A DNA stretch of 64,000 nt from DATJIG01 sp050260515 (GTDB lineage: Bacteria; Pseudomonadota; Alphaproteobacteria; SMXQ01): contig JBLNCI010000044.1 of NCBI GenBank assembly GCA_050260515.1, positions 1 through 64,000 on the forward strand, read 5' to 3'. Shown in pieces: positions 41,895-50,415 of the stretch. How positions within the stretch are numbered: position 1 is the first letter of the stretch; each line of letters begins with the position of its first letter. Both the position numbers and the translations under genes were made by a program. Under the pieces are notes generated by a model, which was given only the letters and a program-made list of their open reading frames with translations, was not told the origin of the DNA and did no database searches.

Positions 41895-43055
41895 ATGGAA
41901 ACTGTCGAGATCAAGCGCTCTATCCGCGCGCGCGCGGAGGAACTGGGCTTCGCAGCGGTCGGTTTCGCCGGCGCAACCGCCGGCGACTCGACGCGCCGCG
42001 CGCTGCGCGCCTTCATCGCCGACGGCCGCTACGGCGACATGGAGTGGATGGCGGCGACGCCGGAGCGGCGCGAGAGCCCGCGCGGGCTGTGGCCCGACGC
42101 CCGGAGCGTCATCGTGCTCGCGCTCGACTACGGCCCGCCCGGCGATCCCCAGGCGCACCTCGCGCGCCCCGAGCGCGGCGTCATCGCCGCCTACGCCAAG
42201 GGCCGGGATTATCACTACGTCGCCAAGAAGAAGCTCAACGAGCTCGGCGGCTGGATCGCCCGCACCTTCGGGTGCGAGATAAAGCACTTCGTCGACACCG
42301 CGCCGGTGATGGAGAAGCCGCTGGCGCAGCGGGCCGGCCTCGGCTGGCAGGGCAAGCACACGAATCTCGTGTCGCGCGACCACGGCTCGTGGCTGTTCCT
42401 GTGCGAGCTGTTCACCGATCTCGAGCTGCCGCCCGACGAGGCGGGGCGGGATTCCTGCGGCACGTGCCGCGCCTGCATCGACGCCTGCCCGACGGCGGCG
42501 ATCACGGCACCCTACCGGCTCGACGCGCGGCGCTGCATCTCGTACCTGACGATCGAGCACAAGGGCACCATCCCCGCGGAATTCCGCGAGGCGATCGGCA
42601 ACCGCATCTACGGCTGCGACGACTGCCTCGCCGCCTGCCCGTGGAACAAGTACGCGACGCGCACGACCGAGCTCGCATTCCTGCCGCGCATCGAGCTGAC
42701 CGCGCCCAAGCTCCTCGACCTGGTCGAGCTCGACGACGCGACGTTCCGGGACGTGTTCTCGCGCTCGCCGATCAAGCGGCTCGGCCGCGCCCGATTCGTC
42801 CGCAACGTGCTGATCGCGCTCGGCAACACCGGCGGTCGGGTGCCGGGCGCCGTCCCGGCGGTGCGCCGCCGCCTCGACGACGAGGACCCGCGCGTGCGCG
42901 CCATGGCGGTGTGGGCGCTCGCACGACTCGATCCCGACCGCTTCGCCCACGAGCGCGCGGTGCGCTTCGACAGCGAGACCGATCCCGACGTCTGCGCCGA
43001 GTGGCGCGCCGGCGCCACCGCCGCGGCACCCGCTCGCCTTGCCGCCGCCCAATAG
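41895..43055 (+). CDS. queG: Epoxyqueuosine reductase QueG
   Basis: A 386-residue cobalamin- and iron-sulfur-dependent reductase catalysing the last step of queuosine synthesis in tRNA. After the N-terminal cobalamin-binding region (GYGDMEWM-like YGDMEWM and VIVLALDYG), two [4Fe-4S] motifs are visible as SCGTCRACIDACPTAAI and GCDDCLAACPWNKYA. The RYGWQGKHTNL-type motif is GLGWQGKHTNLVSRDHGSW. A C-terminal HEAT-like segment contains RRLDDEDPRVRAMAVWAL. ATG 41895 was chosen over the adjacent TTG. queA follows 33 bp later. It is divergent from marR. Confidence 0.92.
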   Translation: METVEIKRSIRARAEELGFAAVGFAGATAGDSTRRALRAFIADGRYGDMEWMAATPERRESPRGLWPDARSVIVLALDYGPPGDPQAHLARPERGVIAAYAKGRDYHYVAKKKLNELGGWIARTFGCEIKHFVDTAPVMEKPLAQRAGLGWQGKHTNLVSRDHGSWLFLCELFTDLELPPDEAGRDSCGTCRACIDACPTAAITAPYRLDARRCISYLTIEHKGTIPAEFREAIGNRIYGCDDCLAACPWNKYATRTTELAFLPRIELTAPKLLDLVELDDATFRDVFSRSPIKRLGRARFVRNVLIALGNTGGRVPGAVPAVRRRLDDEDPRVRAMAVWALARLDPDRFAHERAVRFDSETDPDVCAEWRAGATAAAPARLAAAQ

Positions 43056-43088
43056 CTCGCCCCGATAGTCCGCCCCGATAGTCTGCCC

Positions 43089-44165
43089 ATGAAGCTCTCC
43101 GAGTTCGATTTCGAGCTGCCCCGCTCGGCGATCGCGCAGCGCCCGGCGGAGCCGCGGGATTCGGCCCGCCTGCTCGTGATCGGCGATCCGACGGAGCGCG
43201 GCGTGTTTGCCGACCGCATCGTCCGCGACCTGCCGTCGCTGCTCGCGCCGGGCGACCTCCTCGTCGTCAACGACACCCGCGTCATCCCGGCGCGGCTGTT
43301 CGGCGCGCGCGGCAGCGCCAAGGTCGAGGCGACGCTCCACAAGCGCGAAGGCACCGGCCGCTGGGCCGCGTTCGTGAAAGGCGCGAAGCGCCTCAAGGAC
43401 GGCGACCGCGTCGACTTCGGCGACGGGTTCGCGGCGACGGTCGCCGGCCGCGGCGAGGGCGGCACGGTGATCCTCGACTTCGCCAGGAGCGACGCCGACC
43501 TGCTCGCGGCGCTCGACGTCCATGGCCGCATGCCGCTGCCGCCCTACATCGAGCGCGGCGACGACGCCGACTCCAGGGACTACGACGACTACCAGACCGT
43601 GTTCGGGATCGAGAGCGGCAAGCGCGGCGCCATCGCCGCGCCGACCGCCGGCCTGCACTTCACCGATTCGCTGCTCGCGGCGCTCGATGCGCGCGGGATC
43701 GCGCGCGCGACCGTGACGCTCCATGTCGGCGCCGGCACATTCCTGCCGGTCCGGGTCGAGAACGTCGACGAGCACGTGATGCTCACCGAGATCGGCGAGG
43801 TGCCCTCGAGCGCGGCCGATGCCATCGCCCGGACGCGCGCGCGCGGAGGCCGCGTCGTCGGCGTCGGCACCACGGTGACGCGGATCCTCGAGACCGCCGC
43901 GGCCGAGACCGGCAGCGTCCGCCCGTTCGCCGGCGAGACCGATCTCTTCATCACGCCCGGCTATCGCTTCAAGGCGATCGACCTCCTGTTCACCAACTTC
44001 CACCTGCCGAAGTCGACGCTGTTCATGCTGGTGTCGGCGTTCGCCGGGCTCGAGCGCATGCGCGCCGCCTACGCCCACGCGATCGCCGCCGGGTACCGGT
44101 TCTACTCCTACGGCGATGCGTGCCTGCTACACCCGCAGCCCGGAGCGACCGCGCGCTCGGTCTAG
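43089..44165 (+). CDS. queA: S-adenosylmethionine:tRNA ribosyltransferase-isomerase QueA
   Basis: A 358-residue enzyme that transfers and rearranges ribose from S-adenosylmethionine to preQ1 in tRNA, giving epoxyqueuosine. Typical blocks are the N-terminal FDFELPRSAIAQRPAEPRD, the LLVVNDTRVIPARLFG stretch, GRMPLPPYIERG, FGIESGKRGAIAAPTAGLHF, GAGTFLPVR and the ending YSYGDACLL. Length is normal. It acts between tgt and queG, both encoded in this window. Confidence 0.95.
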   Translation: MKLSEFDFELPRSAIAQRPAEPRDSARLLVIGDPTERGVFADRIVRDLPSLLAPGDLLVVNDTRVIPARLFGARGSAKVEATLHKREGTGRWAAFVKGAKRLKDGDRVDFGDGFAATVAGRGEGGTVILDFARSDADLLAALDVHGRMPLPPYIERGDDADSRDYDDYQTVFGIESGKRGAIAAPTAGLHFTDSLLAALDARGIARATVTLHVGAGTFLPVRVENVDEHVMLTEIGEVPSSAADAIARTRARGGRVVGVGTTVTRILETAAAETGSVRPFAGETDLFITPGYRFKAIDLLFTNFHLPKSTLFMLVSAFAGLERMRAAYAHAIAAGYRFYSYGDACLLHPQPGATARSV

Positions 44166-44252
44166 GCCACGTCGTCCGGTCGGCGTGTTGTCATTTGCGC
44201 CGGAACGGCGCAGACTTCGCGAAAATACAAGAACGTACACCGGGAGGAACAG

Positions 44253-44642
44253 ATGGCCCTCAAAGGGGGCGCGGCGCTCGTCGCCGCGTGTTTGGCCGCG
44301 AGCAGCGCGGCGAGCGCTTTCGATCGTATGGGCGCGTTCAAGATCGGCGCCGGCATCGGCGCGGAGCCGTGCCGCGAGGTGATCGCGACGATCGCCGAAC
44401 CGGCCCCGTCGGCTGGAAAAGGCACCTCGAGCCGCGCCTCAGCGTACGCCGCCTACATTCTCGGCTTCCAGACCGGGATGAACGCCGCGACGCCGCGCAC
44501 CCACGATGTCTTCCAGGCGCTCGGCGACGACCCAGTGCCAAAGGCGTTCGTGTGGGTGAAGACCTGGTGCGAGACCAATCCGGACTCCACCTTCGGAGCC
44601 GCCGTCGTGGCCTTGTCCCACGCGGTGATGCCGAAGAGCTAG
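44253..44642 (+). CDS. Small exported hypothetical protein
   Basis: A 129-residue protein with a clear signal peptide (MALKGGAALVAACLAASSAA then SAF). The mature chain has two cysteines (in AEPCREV and VKTWCETN) that could form a disulfide, an Ala/Tyr-rich helix SAYAAYILGFQTGMN and a C-terminal helix ending MPKS. Its shape recalls small Rap1a/HdeA-like periplasmic proteins, but I do not assign a family. CGGGAGGAAC precedes the ATG. It stands between queA and a kinase gene, without evident link to queuosine. Confidence 0.65.
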   Translation: MALKGGAALVAACLAASSAASAFDRMGAFKIGAGIGAEPCREVIATIAEPAPSAGKGTSSRASAYAAYILGFQTGMNAATPRTHDVFQALGDDPVPKAFVWVKTWCETNPDSTFGAAVVALSHAVMPKS

Positions 44643-44754
44643 GCATCCCCATCAATCTTCCGTTAACCATCTGCGGCTTAACGTGACAGGCCGGCGGCAG
44701 CGGCCTGTCGTTTCCGTACGCGCAACGCGTGCCTTTCTGGGGCGGAGTGACATT

Positions 44755-46596
44755 GTGCGCGCGACTCCATCAACACCACGATCGGTCGGGTCGCGTGCGC
44801 TCGGCGTCGTCCTCGGCGACGGCCCCTATCGCCTGCTGTATGGCGGCGCCGCCGCCATCATCGCCGTCCTTCTCACCGCGACCACCATCGTCGTGCTGTC
44901 CATGCGCGAGGCCGCGCTCCAGAACGAGGAGCACGAGCTCGCGACGCTCAGTCTGACGCTCGCGGAGAACGCCGATCGCACGCTTCAGGCGGTCGACGTC
45001 GTCCTCCAGACCGTGGCGGCGATCGCGGAGACCGGCACCGTCACCGACGAGCGCACATTCGCCGCGGCGATGTCGAGCCGGGAGGTGAACGCGACGCTGC
45101 GCGATCGTCTGCGGAGCAGCACGCAGCTCGACGAGATCCGTGTCTTCGACGTGCGCGGGACCCTGCTCAACTCGTCGCGGTCATGGCCGCCGCGAGAGAT
45201 GAACGCCGCCGACCGCGACTACTTCCGCCCGTTCCTCACCAATCCCGCCCTCGAAGTGGTCATCGGCTCGCCGGCCCGCGATCGGGACACCGGCGAGTGG
45301 CGGCTCCATGTGGCGCGGAAGATCACCGACGCGCAAGGGCGCCTGCTCGGCGTCGCCGCGGGCGCTCTGCCGCTGCGGTACTTCGTCGACCTCTATCGCG
45401 CCGTCCTCGCCTCCGACGACGCCGCCATCGCGCTGATCAAGCCCGACGGCATGCTCCTCGCCCGGTATCCGACCACCGATGCCGTCGGCCGCCGCTTCGC
45501 CGACTTCGCCGGGCAGCGGGCGCTGCGCGGGGGAATGTCGGGGACGATTCGCGAGCCCAGCCCGCTCGATGGCTCGTTCCGCATCAAGGCGGCGCACGTC
45601 ACCGCCAACTACCCGCTCGTCGTCCTGACGACCCGGATGATGGACGCGGCGCTCGAGCCCTGGCGCCACCTCGCGCGCCTCATCGTCGCCATCGCCGCCG
45701 GCTGCGTGGCCTCGATCGCCGTCGCCGCCCACGTGCTCGCGCGATACTTCAAGGCGCACGAGACCCTGACCCGTACCCGTCAGGAGCTGGCGCTGCAGGA
45801 GGAGCGCGCCGCCGCGTACGAAGCGCTCAAGGAGGCCAAGGAGGCGGCGGAGGACGCCAACCGCGCCAAGTCCGAGTTCCTCGCCAACATGAGCCATGAG
45901 CTGCGGACGCCGCTCAACGCCATCATCGGCTTCTCCGAGCTGATGCTGACCCATCCGTACGGTCCGATCGGCGACCAGCGCTACGCCGGATACATCAGCG
46001 ACATCAGCAACAGCGGCCGCCACCTGCTCGACATCATCAACGAGATCCTCGACATCGCGAAGATCGGCGCCGGCAAGCTGACGCTGGACACGCAGCGGTT
46101 CGACCTCGCTGCGATCGTCGCCGAGAGCGCCGCCATGGTGCGGGTCAACGCCGAACGGGATGGCCTGCGCCTTGCCGTCCACCTCGATGCGAGGCCGTGG
46201 GTCACCGGCGATGCCCGCAAGATCCGGCAGGTGCTGCTCAACCTCCTGTCGAATGCGATCAAGTTCACGCCGCGCGACGGCGCGATCGACGTCCGTCTGT
46301 CGATGCGCCCCGACGGCGCCGCCGCGATCTCCGTCGCCGACACGGGCATCGGCATCGCGGCCGAACGGCTCTCGTCCATCGGTCAGCCGTTCGTGCAAGG
46401 CGATTCGGTGCTGAACCGCCGGCACGAAGGGACCGGCCTCGGCCTCGCGCTGTCGAAGGCTTTCGTCGACCTGCACGGAGGCTCGCTCACCGTGGCAAGC
46501 GAGCCCGGCAAGGGCACCACCGTCACCGTCGTGCTGCCGCCCAATCGCGACAACGAGCGCAGCGACACGGAGTCCCCGCTGCTCGTCGCCTCCTGA
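44755..46596 (+). CDS. Sensor histidine kinase with periplasmic Cache sensor
   Basis: A 613-residue kinase. Helix 1 (about residues 23-47) and helix 2 (about 300-327) flank a double-Cache region beginning at LQNEEHELATLSLTLAENA. A short coiled coil leads to HisKA, with phosphoacceptor His381 in FLANMSHELRTPLNAIIGFS. The HATPase has NLLSNAIKFTPRDG, DTGIGIA and GTGLGLALSKAF. There is no receiver domain. GTG 44755 was chosen because GGCGGAG precedes it; a GTG at 44683 would add 24 residues. A TTAACCAT motif lies at 44663-44670, a possible CtrA-type half-site. No response-regulator gene is adjacent. Confidence 0.88.
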   Translation: MRATPSTPRSVGSRALGVVLGDGPYRLLYGGAAAIIAVLLTATTIVVLSMREAALQNEEHELATLSLTLAENADRTLQAVDVVLQTVAAIAETGTVTDERTFAAAMSSREVNATLRDRLRSSTQLDEIRVFDVRGTLLNSSRSWPPREMNAADRDYFRPFLTNPALEVVIGSPARDRDTGEWRLHVARKITDAQGRLLGVAAGALPLRYFVDLYRAVLASDDAAIALIKPDGMLLARYPTTDAVGRRFADFAGQRALRGGMSGTIREPSPLDGSFRIKAAHVTANYPLVVLTTRMMDAALEPWRHLARLIVAIAAGCVASIAVAAHVLARYFKAHETLTRTRQELALQEERAAAYEALKEAKEAAEDANRAKSEFLANMSHELRTPLNAIIGFSELMLTHPYGPIGDQRYAGYISDISNSGRHLLDIINEILDIAKIGAGKLTLDTQRFDLAAIVAESAAMVRVNAERDGLRLAVHLDARPWVTGDARKIRQVLLNLLSNAIKFTPRDGAIDVRLSMRPDGAAAISVADTGIGIAAERLSSIGQPFVQGDSVLNRRHEGTGLGLALSKAFVDLHGGSLTVASEPGKGTTVTVVLPPNRDNERSDTESPLLVAS

Positions 46597-46673
46597 GCAC
46601 CGCGCCCGGTCGGCCTCACGGGCCGGATCGTGTATAAAGCCGGGCAACGCTCACCGCTGCGGACATCCGTCCC

Positions 46674-47816
46674 GTGACGACCGCCATCTCGTTCGACCTC
46701 CTCGCCCGCGACGGCGCCGCTCGACGCGCCCGCCTCGGGACCGCGCACGGCGTCGTCAATACACCGGCGTTCATGCCGGTCGGCACGCAGGCGACGGTGA
46801 AAGGGATGACATGGCAGTCGGTGATCGACACCGGCGCCGAGATGGTGCTCGCCAACACCTACCATCTGATGCTGCGGCCGGGGGCGGACGCGGTGGAGAA
46901 GCTCGGAGGTCTCCATGTCTTCTCGGGGTGGCGCGGCCCGATCCTCACCGACTCCGGCGGCTATCAGGTGATGTCGCTCGCCGCGCTGAGGAAGATCACC
47001 GAACACGGCGTCACGTTCCGCTCCCACATCGACGGCACGATGCACGAGCTGACGCCCGAGCGGTCGGTGCAGATCCAGCACGCCCTCGACGCCGACGTCT
47101 CGATGGTGCTGGACGAATGCGTGAAGCTTCCGGCGCCGGTCGAGGAGGCGAACCGCGCGATGGAGCTGTCGCTGCGCTGGGCGTCGCGCTCGAAGGCGGC
47201 ATTCGTACCGCGCCCGGGCTACGCCCTGTTCGGCATCGTCCAGGGCGGAACCGACGCCGGGTTGCGCCGCCGCTCCGCCGAGGGTCTCGTCGCCATCGGC
47301 TTCGACGGCTACGCGATCGGCGGCCTCGCCGTCGGCGAGGGCCAGGAGGCGATGCTGGCGACGCTCGACGTCACCGTGCCCCATCTTCCCGCCGACCGGC
47401 CGCGGTACCTGATGGGGGTCGGCACGCCGTCCGACCTCGTCCAGGCCGTCGCGCGCGGAATCGACCTGTTCGACTGCGTCATGCCGACGCGCTCCGGTCG
47501 GACGGCGAAAGCGTTCACGCGGTTCGGCGAGATCAATCTGCGCAACGCGCGCCACGCAGGCGACCCGCGACCGCTGGATGAGACGTGCGATTGCCCGGCC
47601 TGCGCGGGCCCGACCGTCGGCGGCGGGCGCGCCTATCTCCACCACCTGTTCCGGGCCGACGAGATGCTCGGGCCGATGCTGCTGACCTGGCACAACGTGC
47701 GGTTCTACCAGCGGCTCATGGCGGGCATGCGCGCGGCGATCGCCGCCGGCACGTTCGCCGACTTCGCGGCCAAGACGCTCGAAGACCTCGGACGCGGGGA
47801 TATTCCGGCGCTGTAG
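46674..47816 (+). CDS. tgt: tRNA-guanine(34) transglycosylase Tgt
   Basis: A 380-residue enzyme that swaps guanine for preQ1 at the wobble position of Asp, Asn, His and Tyr tRNAs. Active-site blocks are GILTDSGGYQVMSLA-like PILTDSGGYQVMSLA, ALFGIVQGGTDAGLRRRSAE, GYAIGGLAVGEGQEAM and FDCVMPTRSGR with the nucleophilic Asp. The zinc site is CDCPAC followed by YLHHLF. The start is GTG at 46674 and the N-terminus ISFDLLARDGAARRARL is typical. Together with QueF, QueA and QueG in this window it covers the late queuosine steps. Confidence 0.94.
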   Translation: MTTAISFDLLARDGAARRARLGTAHGVVNTPAFMPVGTQATVKGMTWQSVIDTGAEMVLANTYHLMLRPGADAVEKLGGLHVFSGWRGPILTDSGGYQVMSLAALRKITEHGVTFRSHIDGTMHELTPERSVQIQHALDADVSMVLDECVKLPAPVEEANRAMELSLRWASRSKAAFVPRPGYALFGIVQGGTDAGLRRRSAEGLVAIGFDGYAIGGLAVGEGQEAMLATLDVTVPHLPADRPRYLMGVGTPSDLVQAVARGIDLFDCVMPTRSGRTAKAFTRFGEINLRNARHAGDPRPLDETCDCPACAGPTVGGGRAYLHHLFRADEMLGPMLLTWHNVRFYQRLMAGMRAAIAAGTFADFAAKTLEDLGRGDIPAL

Positions 47817-47856
47817 CGCCCTTGTGCGGCCGCATCCCGCCGCTTACCTTCCGGCC

Positions 47857-48342
47857 ATGGCCAAGAAGCCCCGCTCCGCGTCCAAATCTCGCACGACGTC
47901 CCTTACCCAGCTCGGTCGCGCGTCGGCACTCCCCACGTCCCCGGCGGACGCAAGGCTCGAGACCTTCGCCAACCCGCACCCCGGGCGCACCTACGTCGTG
48001 CGCTTCACCTGCCCCGAGTTCACGTCGCTGTGCCCGATCACGGGCCAGCCCGACTTCGCGCACCTTGTCATCGACTACGTGCCCGACCGGCGCTGCGTCG
48101 AATCGAAATCGTTCAAGCTGTTCCTCCACAGCTTCCGCAACGAGGGCGCGTTCCATGAGGACTGCACGCTCACCATCGCCGACCGTCTGGTGGCGGCGAT
48201 GAGGCCCAAGTGGCTGCGCATCACCGGCGCGTGGTATCCGCGCGGCGGCATTCCCATCGACGTCTACTACCAGACCGGCGCCCCGCCGAAGGACGCCTAC
48301 ATCCCGGAGCCCGGCGTCGCGCCGTATCGCGGCCGCGGATAA
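47857..48342 (+). CDS. queF: NADPH-dependent preQ0 reductase QueF
   Basis: A 161-residue unimodular (short-form) QueF. The catalytic Cys lies in FTSLCPITGQPDFAH and the family motif is VESKSFKLFLHSFRNEGAFH (ESKS(F)K). It reduces the nitrile of 7-cyano-7-deazaguanine to the aminomethyl group of preQ1. ATG 47857 starts a Lys/Ser-rich leader not part of the fold. It follows tgt by about 40 bp. Confidence 0.93.
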   Translation: MAKKPRSASKSRTTSLTQLGRASALPTSPADARLETFANPHPGRTYVVRFTCPEFTSLCPITGQPDFAHLVIDYVPDRRCVESKSFKLFLHSFRNEGAFHEDCTLTIADRLVAAMRPKWLRITGAWYPRGGIPIDVYYQTGAPPKDAYIPEPGVAPYRGRG

Positions 48343-48866
48343 GCGTCCCGCAGGAGCGGGCGCAACCGCATGGCGCCGATGATCGGCACGCCGGCAGGAA
48401 CATCAGCGACGAAGTGATTCGTCTCGTCGCAGAGAGCGATCTCGCCTACCGCGGCGAGCGCAGACATTCTGAGATCTTTCTACTCATGGGGAGACCGCTG
48501 CGCGATCGCGCACCGGATCTAACTTCATTCTGCAACGAGAGCAGGCCTGACTCGCTCGTGAGCAAGGACGCAGGCCGAACCTCGAGTCTGACGCCGCAGT
48601 CATTCGCCCATTGGCGCGACAAAGCAAACGAATAGCGACACAGCGGCGGGACGAATTTATGTCGCGACGGCGATTGTCGCGCGGGGTTACCGCTTGTAAA
48701 CGCTCCGCCCTGGCGCCATCTATTGCATGAAGCGTGTGCCAGCCGATCGTACGATCGCTTCGTTAGCCCACCGGGCGCGGGCACCATCCGGCGAGCCGCC
48801 ACTACCGACCGATACCGACAGAATCCGCGCGCCGTGCTCCACTGGAGCCGCCGCAGCGGATTCTCC
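48343..48866. other. Gene-free stretch
   Basis: About 520 bp between queF and the hairpin leader of the small-gene operon. Its composition is mixed and slightly AT-richer near 48600-48720 (for example GACAAAGCAAACGAATAGCG). Open frames here lack binding sites and protein-like composition. The promoter of the downstream genes is likely to lie here, but I cannot place it. Confidence 0.5.
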
Positions 48867-48892
48867 AGGGGAAGAGCTTCGGCTCTTCCCCT
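48867..48892 (+). promoter_or_regulatory. Perfect UUCG-tetraloop hairpin in leader
   Basis: AGGGGAAGAGC (48867-48877) pairs base for base with GCTCTTCCCCT (48882-48892) around TTCG, an exceptionally stable tetraloop. It lies 32 bp before the ATG at 48925. There is no T-run, so a role as mRNA stabiliser, attenuator or start-site clearing structure is more likely than termination. Confidence 0.6.
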
Positions 48893-48924
48893 GTCGGTCC
48901 GGCGGCAACCGGAAGGACATGCTC

Positions 48925-49131
48925 ATGAGTTTGCGCAGCGCCGGATTCCCTCTCCCCTCCGTCATCTTCGACGCCGAGCTCAGCGCGTATGGCGCAGCGC
49001 TCTCGGAGGGCTGGCCTCTGCATCACGACCGGGCTGACGCTCGCCGGACGCCGGCGACGGACGAGCCGTCGAGCGCCGTCCTCGATGTCGTGTCGCCGCA
49101 GCGCGCGCGCCCGGCGAGGATCGCTGCATGA
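48925..49131 (+). CDS. Small hypothetical protein A of an overlapping trio
   Basis: A 68-residue protein of unknown function, beginning MSLRSAGFPLPSVIFDAELS. AAGGA stands 8 bp before the ATG at 48925; an ATG at 48919 is also possible. Its TGA overlaps the ATG of protein B (ATGA). The second half is Arg/Pro-rich and probably disordered. The evidence for coding is the Shine-Dalgarno site and the chain of stop-start overlaps, not homology. Confidence 0.5.
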   Translation: MSLRSAGFPLPSVIFDAELSAYGAALSEGWPLHHDRADARRTPATDEPSSAVLDVVSPQRARPARIAA

Positions 49132-49280
49132 GCACTTCTGATGCGAGCCGCCGCGAGTGGTTCACGCCCATCTGGGCGGTACCGGTGCTGCTTCTCATCC
49201 TGGTGGCGCTCTATACCATCGCGAACGGGGGAATACCGGATTCGGGTGGTCTCGCAGTGCCCTCGGCGGTGACGCCATGA
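49128..49280 (+). CDS. Small membrane protein B of an overlapping trio
   Basis: A 50-residue protein with one membrane helix, WFTPIWAVPVLLLILVALYT, flanked by a charged N-terminus (MSTSDASRRE) and a Gly/Pro-rich tail. Its start overlaps the stop of protein A and its stop overlaps the start of protein C, both by ATGA. It may be a small subunit or assembly factor of the membrane dehydrogenase encoded 350 bp downstream; that is inference from position. Confidence 0.55.
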   Translation: MSTSDASRREWFTPIWAVPVLLLILVALYTIANGGIPDSGGLAVPSAVTP

Positions 49281-49492
49281 GCAGCGGCGCCAATGCCCGC
49301 GCACGGGTGACGTTTCGATACCGGGTGAAGGCCGCCATGCTCCGCCGCGAAGCGCGCCGCCCGTGCAATCTCCGGGTGCGGACCCTGCTCCTCTACAGCG
49401 CCAGCGAATACGACTGGCTGGCGGGTGATCCCGACGACTGCTCGGAGACCGCAGCGATAGAGCTAGACCTTGCGGAACCGACGCTCCACTAG
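49277..49492 (+). CDS. Small hypothetical protein C of an overlapping trio
   Basis: A 71-residue protein, basic in the first half (ARARVTFRYRVKAAMLRREARRP) and acidic in the second (AGDPDDCSETAAIELDLAEP), with two Cys. I recognise no family. It starts by ATGA overlap with protein B. The next gene is about 136 bp downstream, so a separate promoter for the dehydrogenase is possible. Confidence 0.5.
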   Translation: MSSGANARARVTFRYRVKAAMLRREARRPCNLRVRTLLLYSASEYDWLAGDPDDCSETAAIELDLAEPTLH

Positions 49493-49628
49493 GCCTGAAG
49501 CACAGCCGCGCTGTCAGACAACGGCGGACCTTAAAGTGGTTTAACGACCGCGCCGGAACCGAACCTTGCGGCGTAGCATTCTGGACGCGTGTGGTCACTC
49601 GATGTGATCACCTCGCCGAGGATGTGCG

Positions 49629-50375
49629 ATGGCAAAAAAGGGAATCAGCCGCCGGTCGGTTCTGTCCTCCACGGCGTTGTTCGGATCGTATTTGGCGCTC
49701 GATCCCTTCGGAGCCGAGGCCCGGGTCATCTCCGGCGATCAGCCGTGGCGCGAAGGCGCGCAGGATCCGCCGCGCCCGGCCGAACCGGGGCCGTATGCGT
49801 TCTTCACGCAAGATGAGGCGGCCCTCGTCGACGCCGTCGTCGCGCGCTTCATTCCGGCGGATGATCTCGGCCCCGGCGCCAAGGAAGCCGGAGTCACCTT
49901 CTTCATCGACCGCCAGCTCGCTGGCCGCTACGGCCGCGCCGAGACCTGGTACATGCAGGGCCCGTGGGGCGACGGCACCGAGACGCAGGGCTATCAGCTC
50001 CGCCTCACCCCGGCTCAGTACTACCGCACCGCGCTGAAGGGCATCGACGACTATTGCCGCACGTCGTTCAGCGGCAAGACGTTCCGCGAGCTCACCGCCG
50101 AGCAGCAGGACGGCGTCCTCGACAGCATCGACAAGGACGACGTCAAGCTGCAGGGCGTCGGCGGCAAGACCTTTCTCGACTTCTTCTTCCACAATACCAT
50201 CGAAGGCTTCTTCGCTGACCCGATCTACGGCGGCAACCGCGACATGGTCGGCTGGAAGCTGATCGGGTTTCCCGGAGCGCGGTACGACTACCGGGACTAC
50301 GTGACGAAACACAATCAGGACCTCGGCATCCCGCCGGTCGGGCTGAAGGGCCGGCCAGGGTGGATCCCGTCGTGA
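49629..50375 (+). CDS. Gluconate 2-dehydrogenase subunit 3 family protein (Tat substrate)
   Basis: A 248-residue small (gamma) subunit of a three-part membrane dehydrogenase. The N-terminus has a twin-arginine motif SRRSVLSS, then a hydrophobic stretch. The family segments are FTQDEAALVDAVVARFIPADDLGPGAKEAGVTFFIDRQL (FTQDEA to FFIDRQL), RTALKGIDDYCR and FHNTIEGFFADPIYGGNRDMVGWKLIGFPGA. The subunit carries the export signal for the whole complex, since the flavoprotein has none. The flavoprotein gene starts 40 bp later. Confidence 0.9.
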   Translation: MAKKGISRRSVLSSTALFGSYLALDPFGAEARVISGDQPWREGAQDPPRPAEPGPYAFFTQDEAALVDAVVARFIPADDLGPGAKEAGVTFFIDRQLAGRYGRAETWYMQGPWGDGTETQGYQLRLTPAQYYRTALKGIDDYCRTSFSGKTFRELTAEQQDGVLDSIDKDDVKLQGVGGKTFLDFFFHNTIEGFFADPIYGGNRDMVGWKLIGFPGARYDYRDYVTKHNQDLGIPPVGLKGRPGWIPS

Positions 50376-50415
50376 CCGCCCGCAAGAAATTCCGCGTGAC
50401 AGAGGGAGATCGCTG

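Noticed and set aside
48210..48802. Open frames after queF on both strands
   Set aside because: They start inside queF or lack binding sites, and have no protein-like composition. They are not supported as genes.
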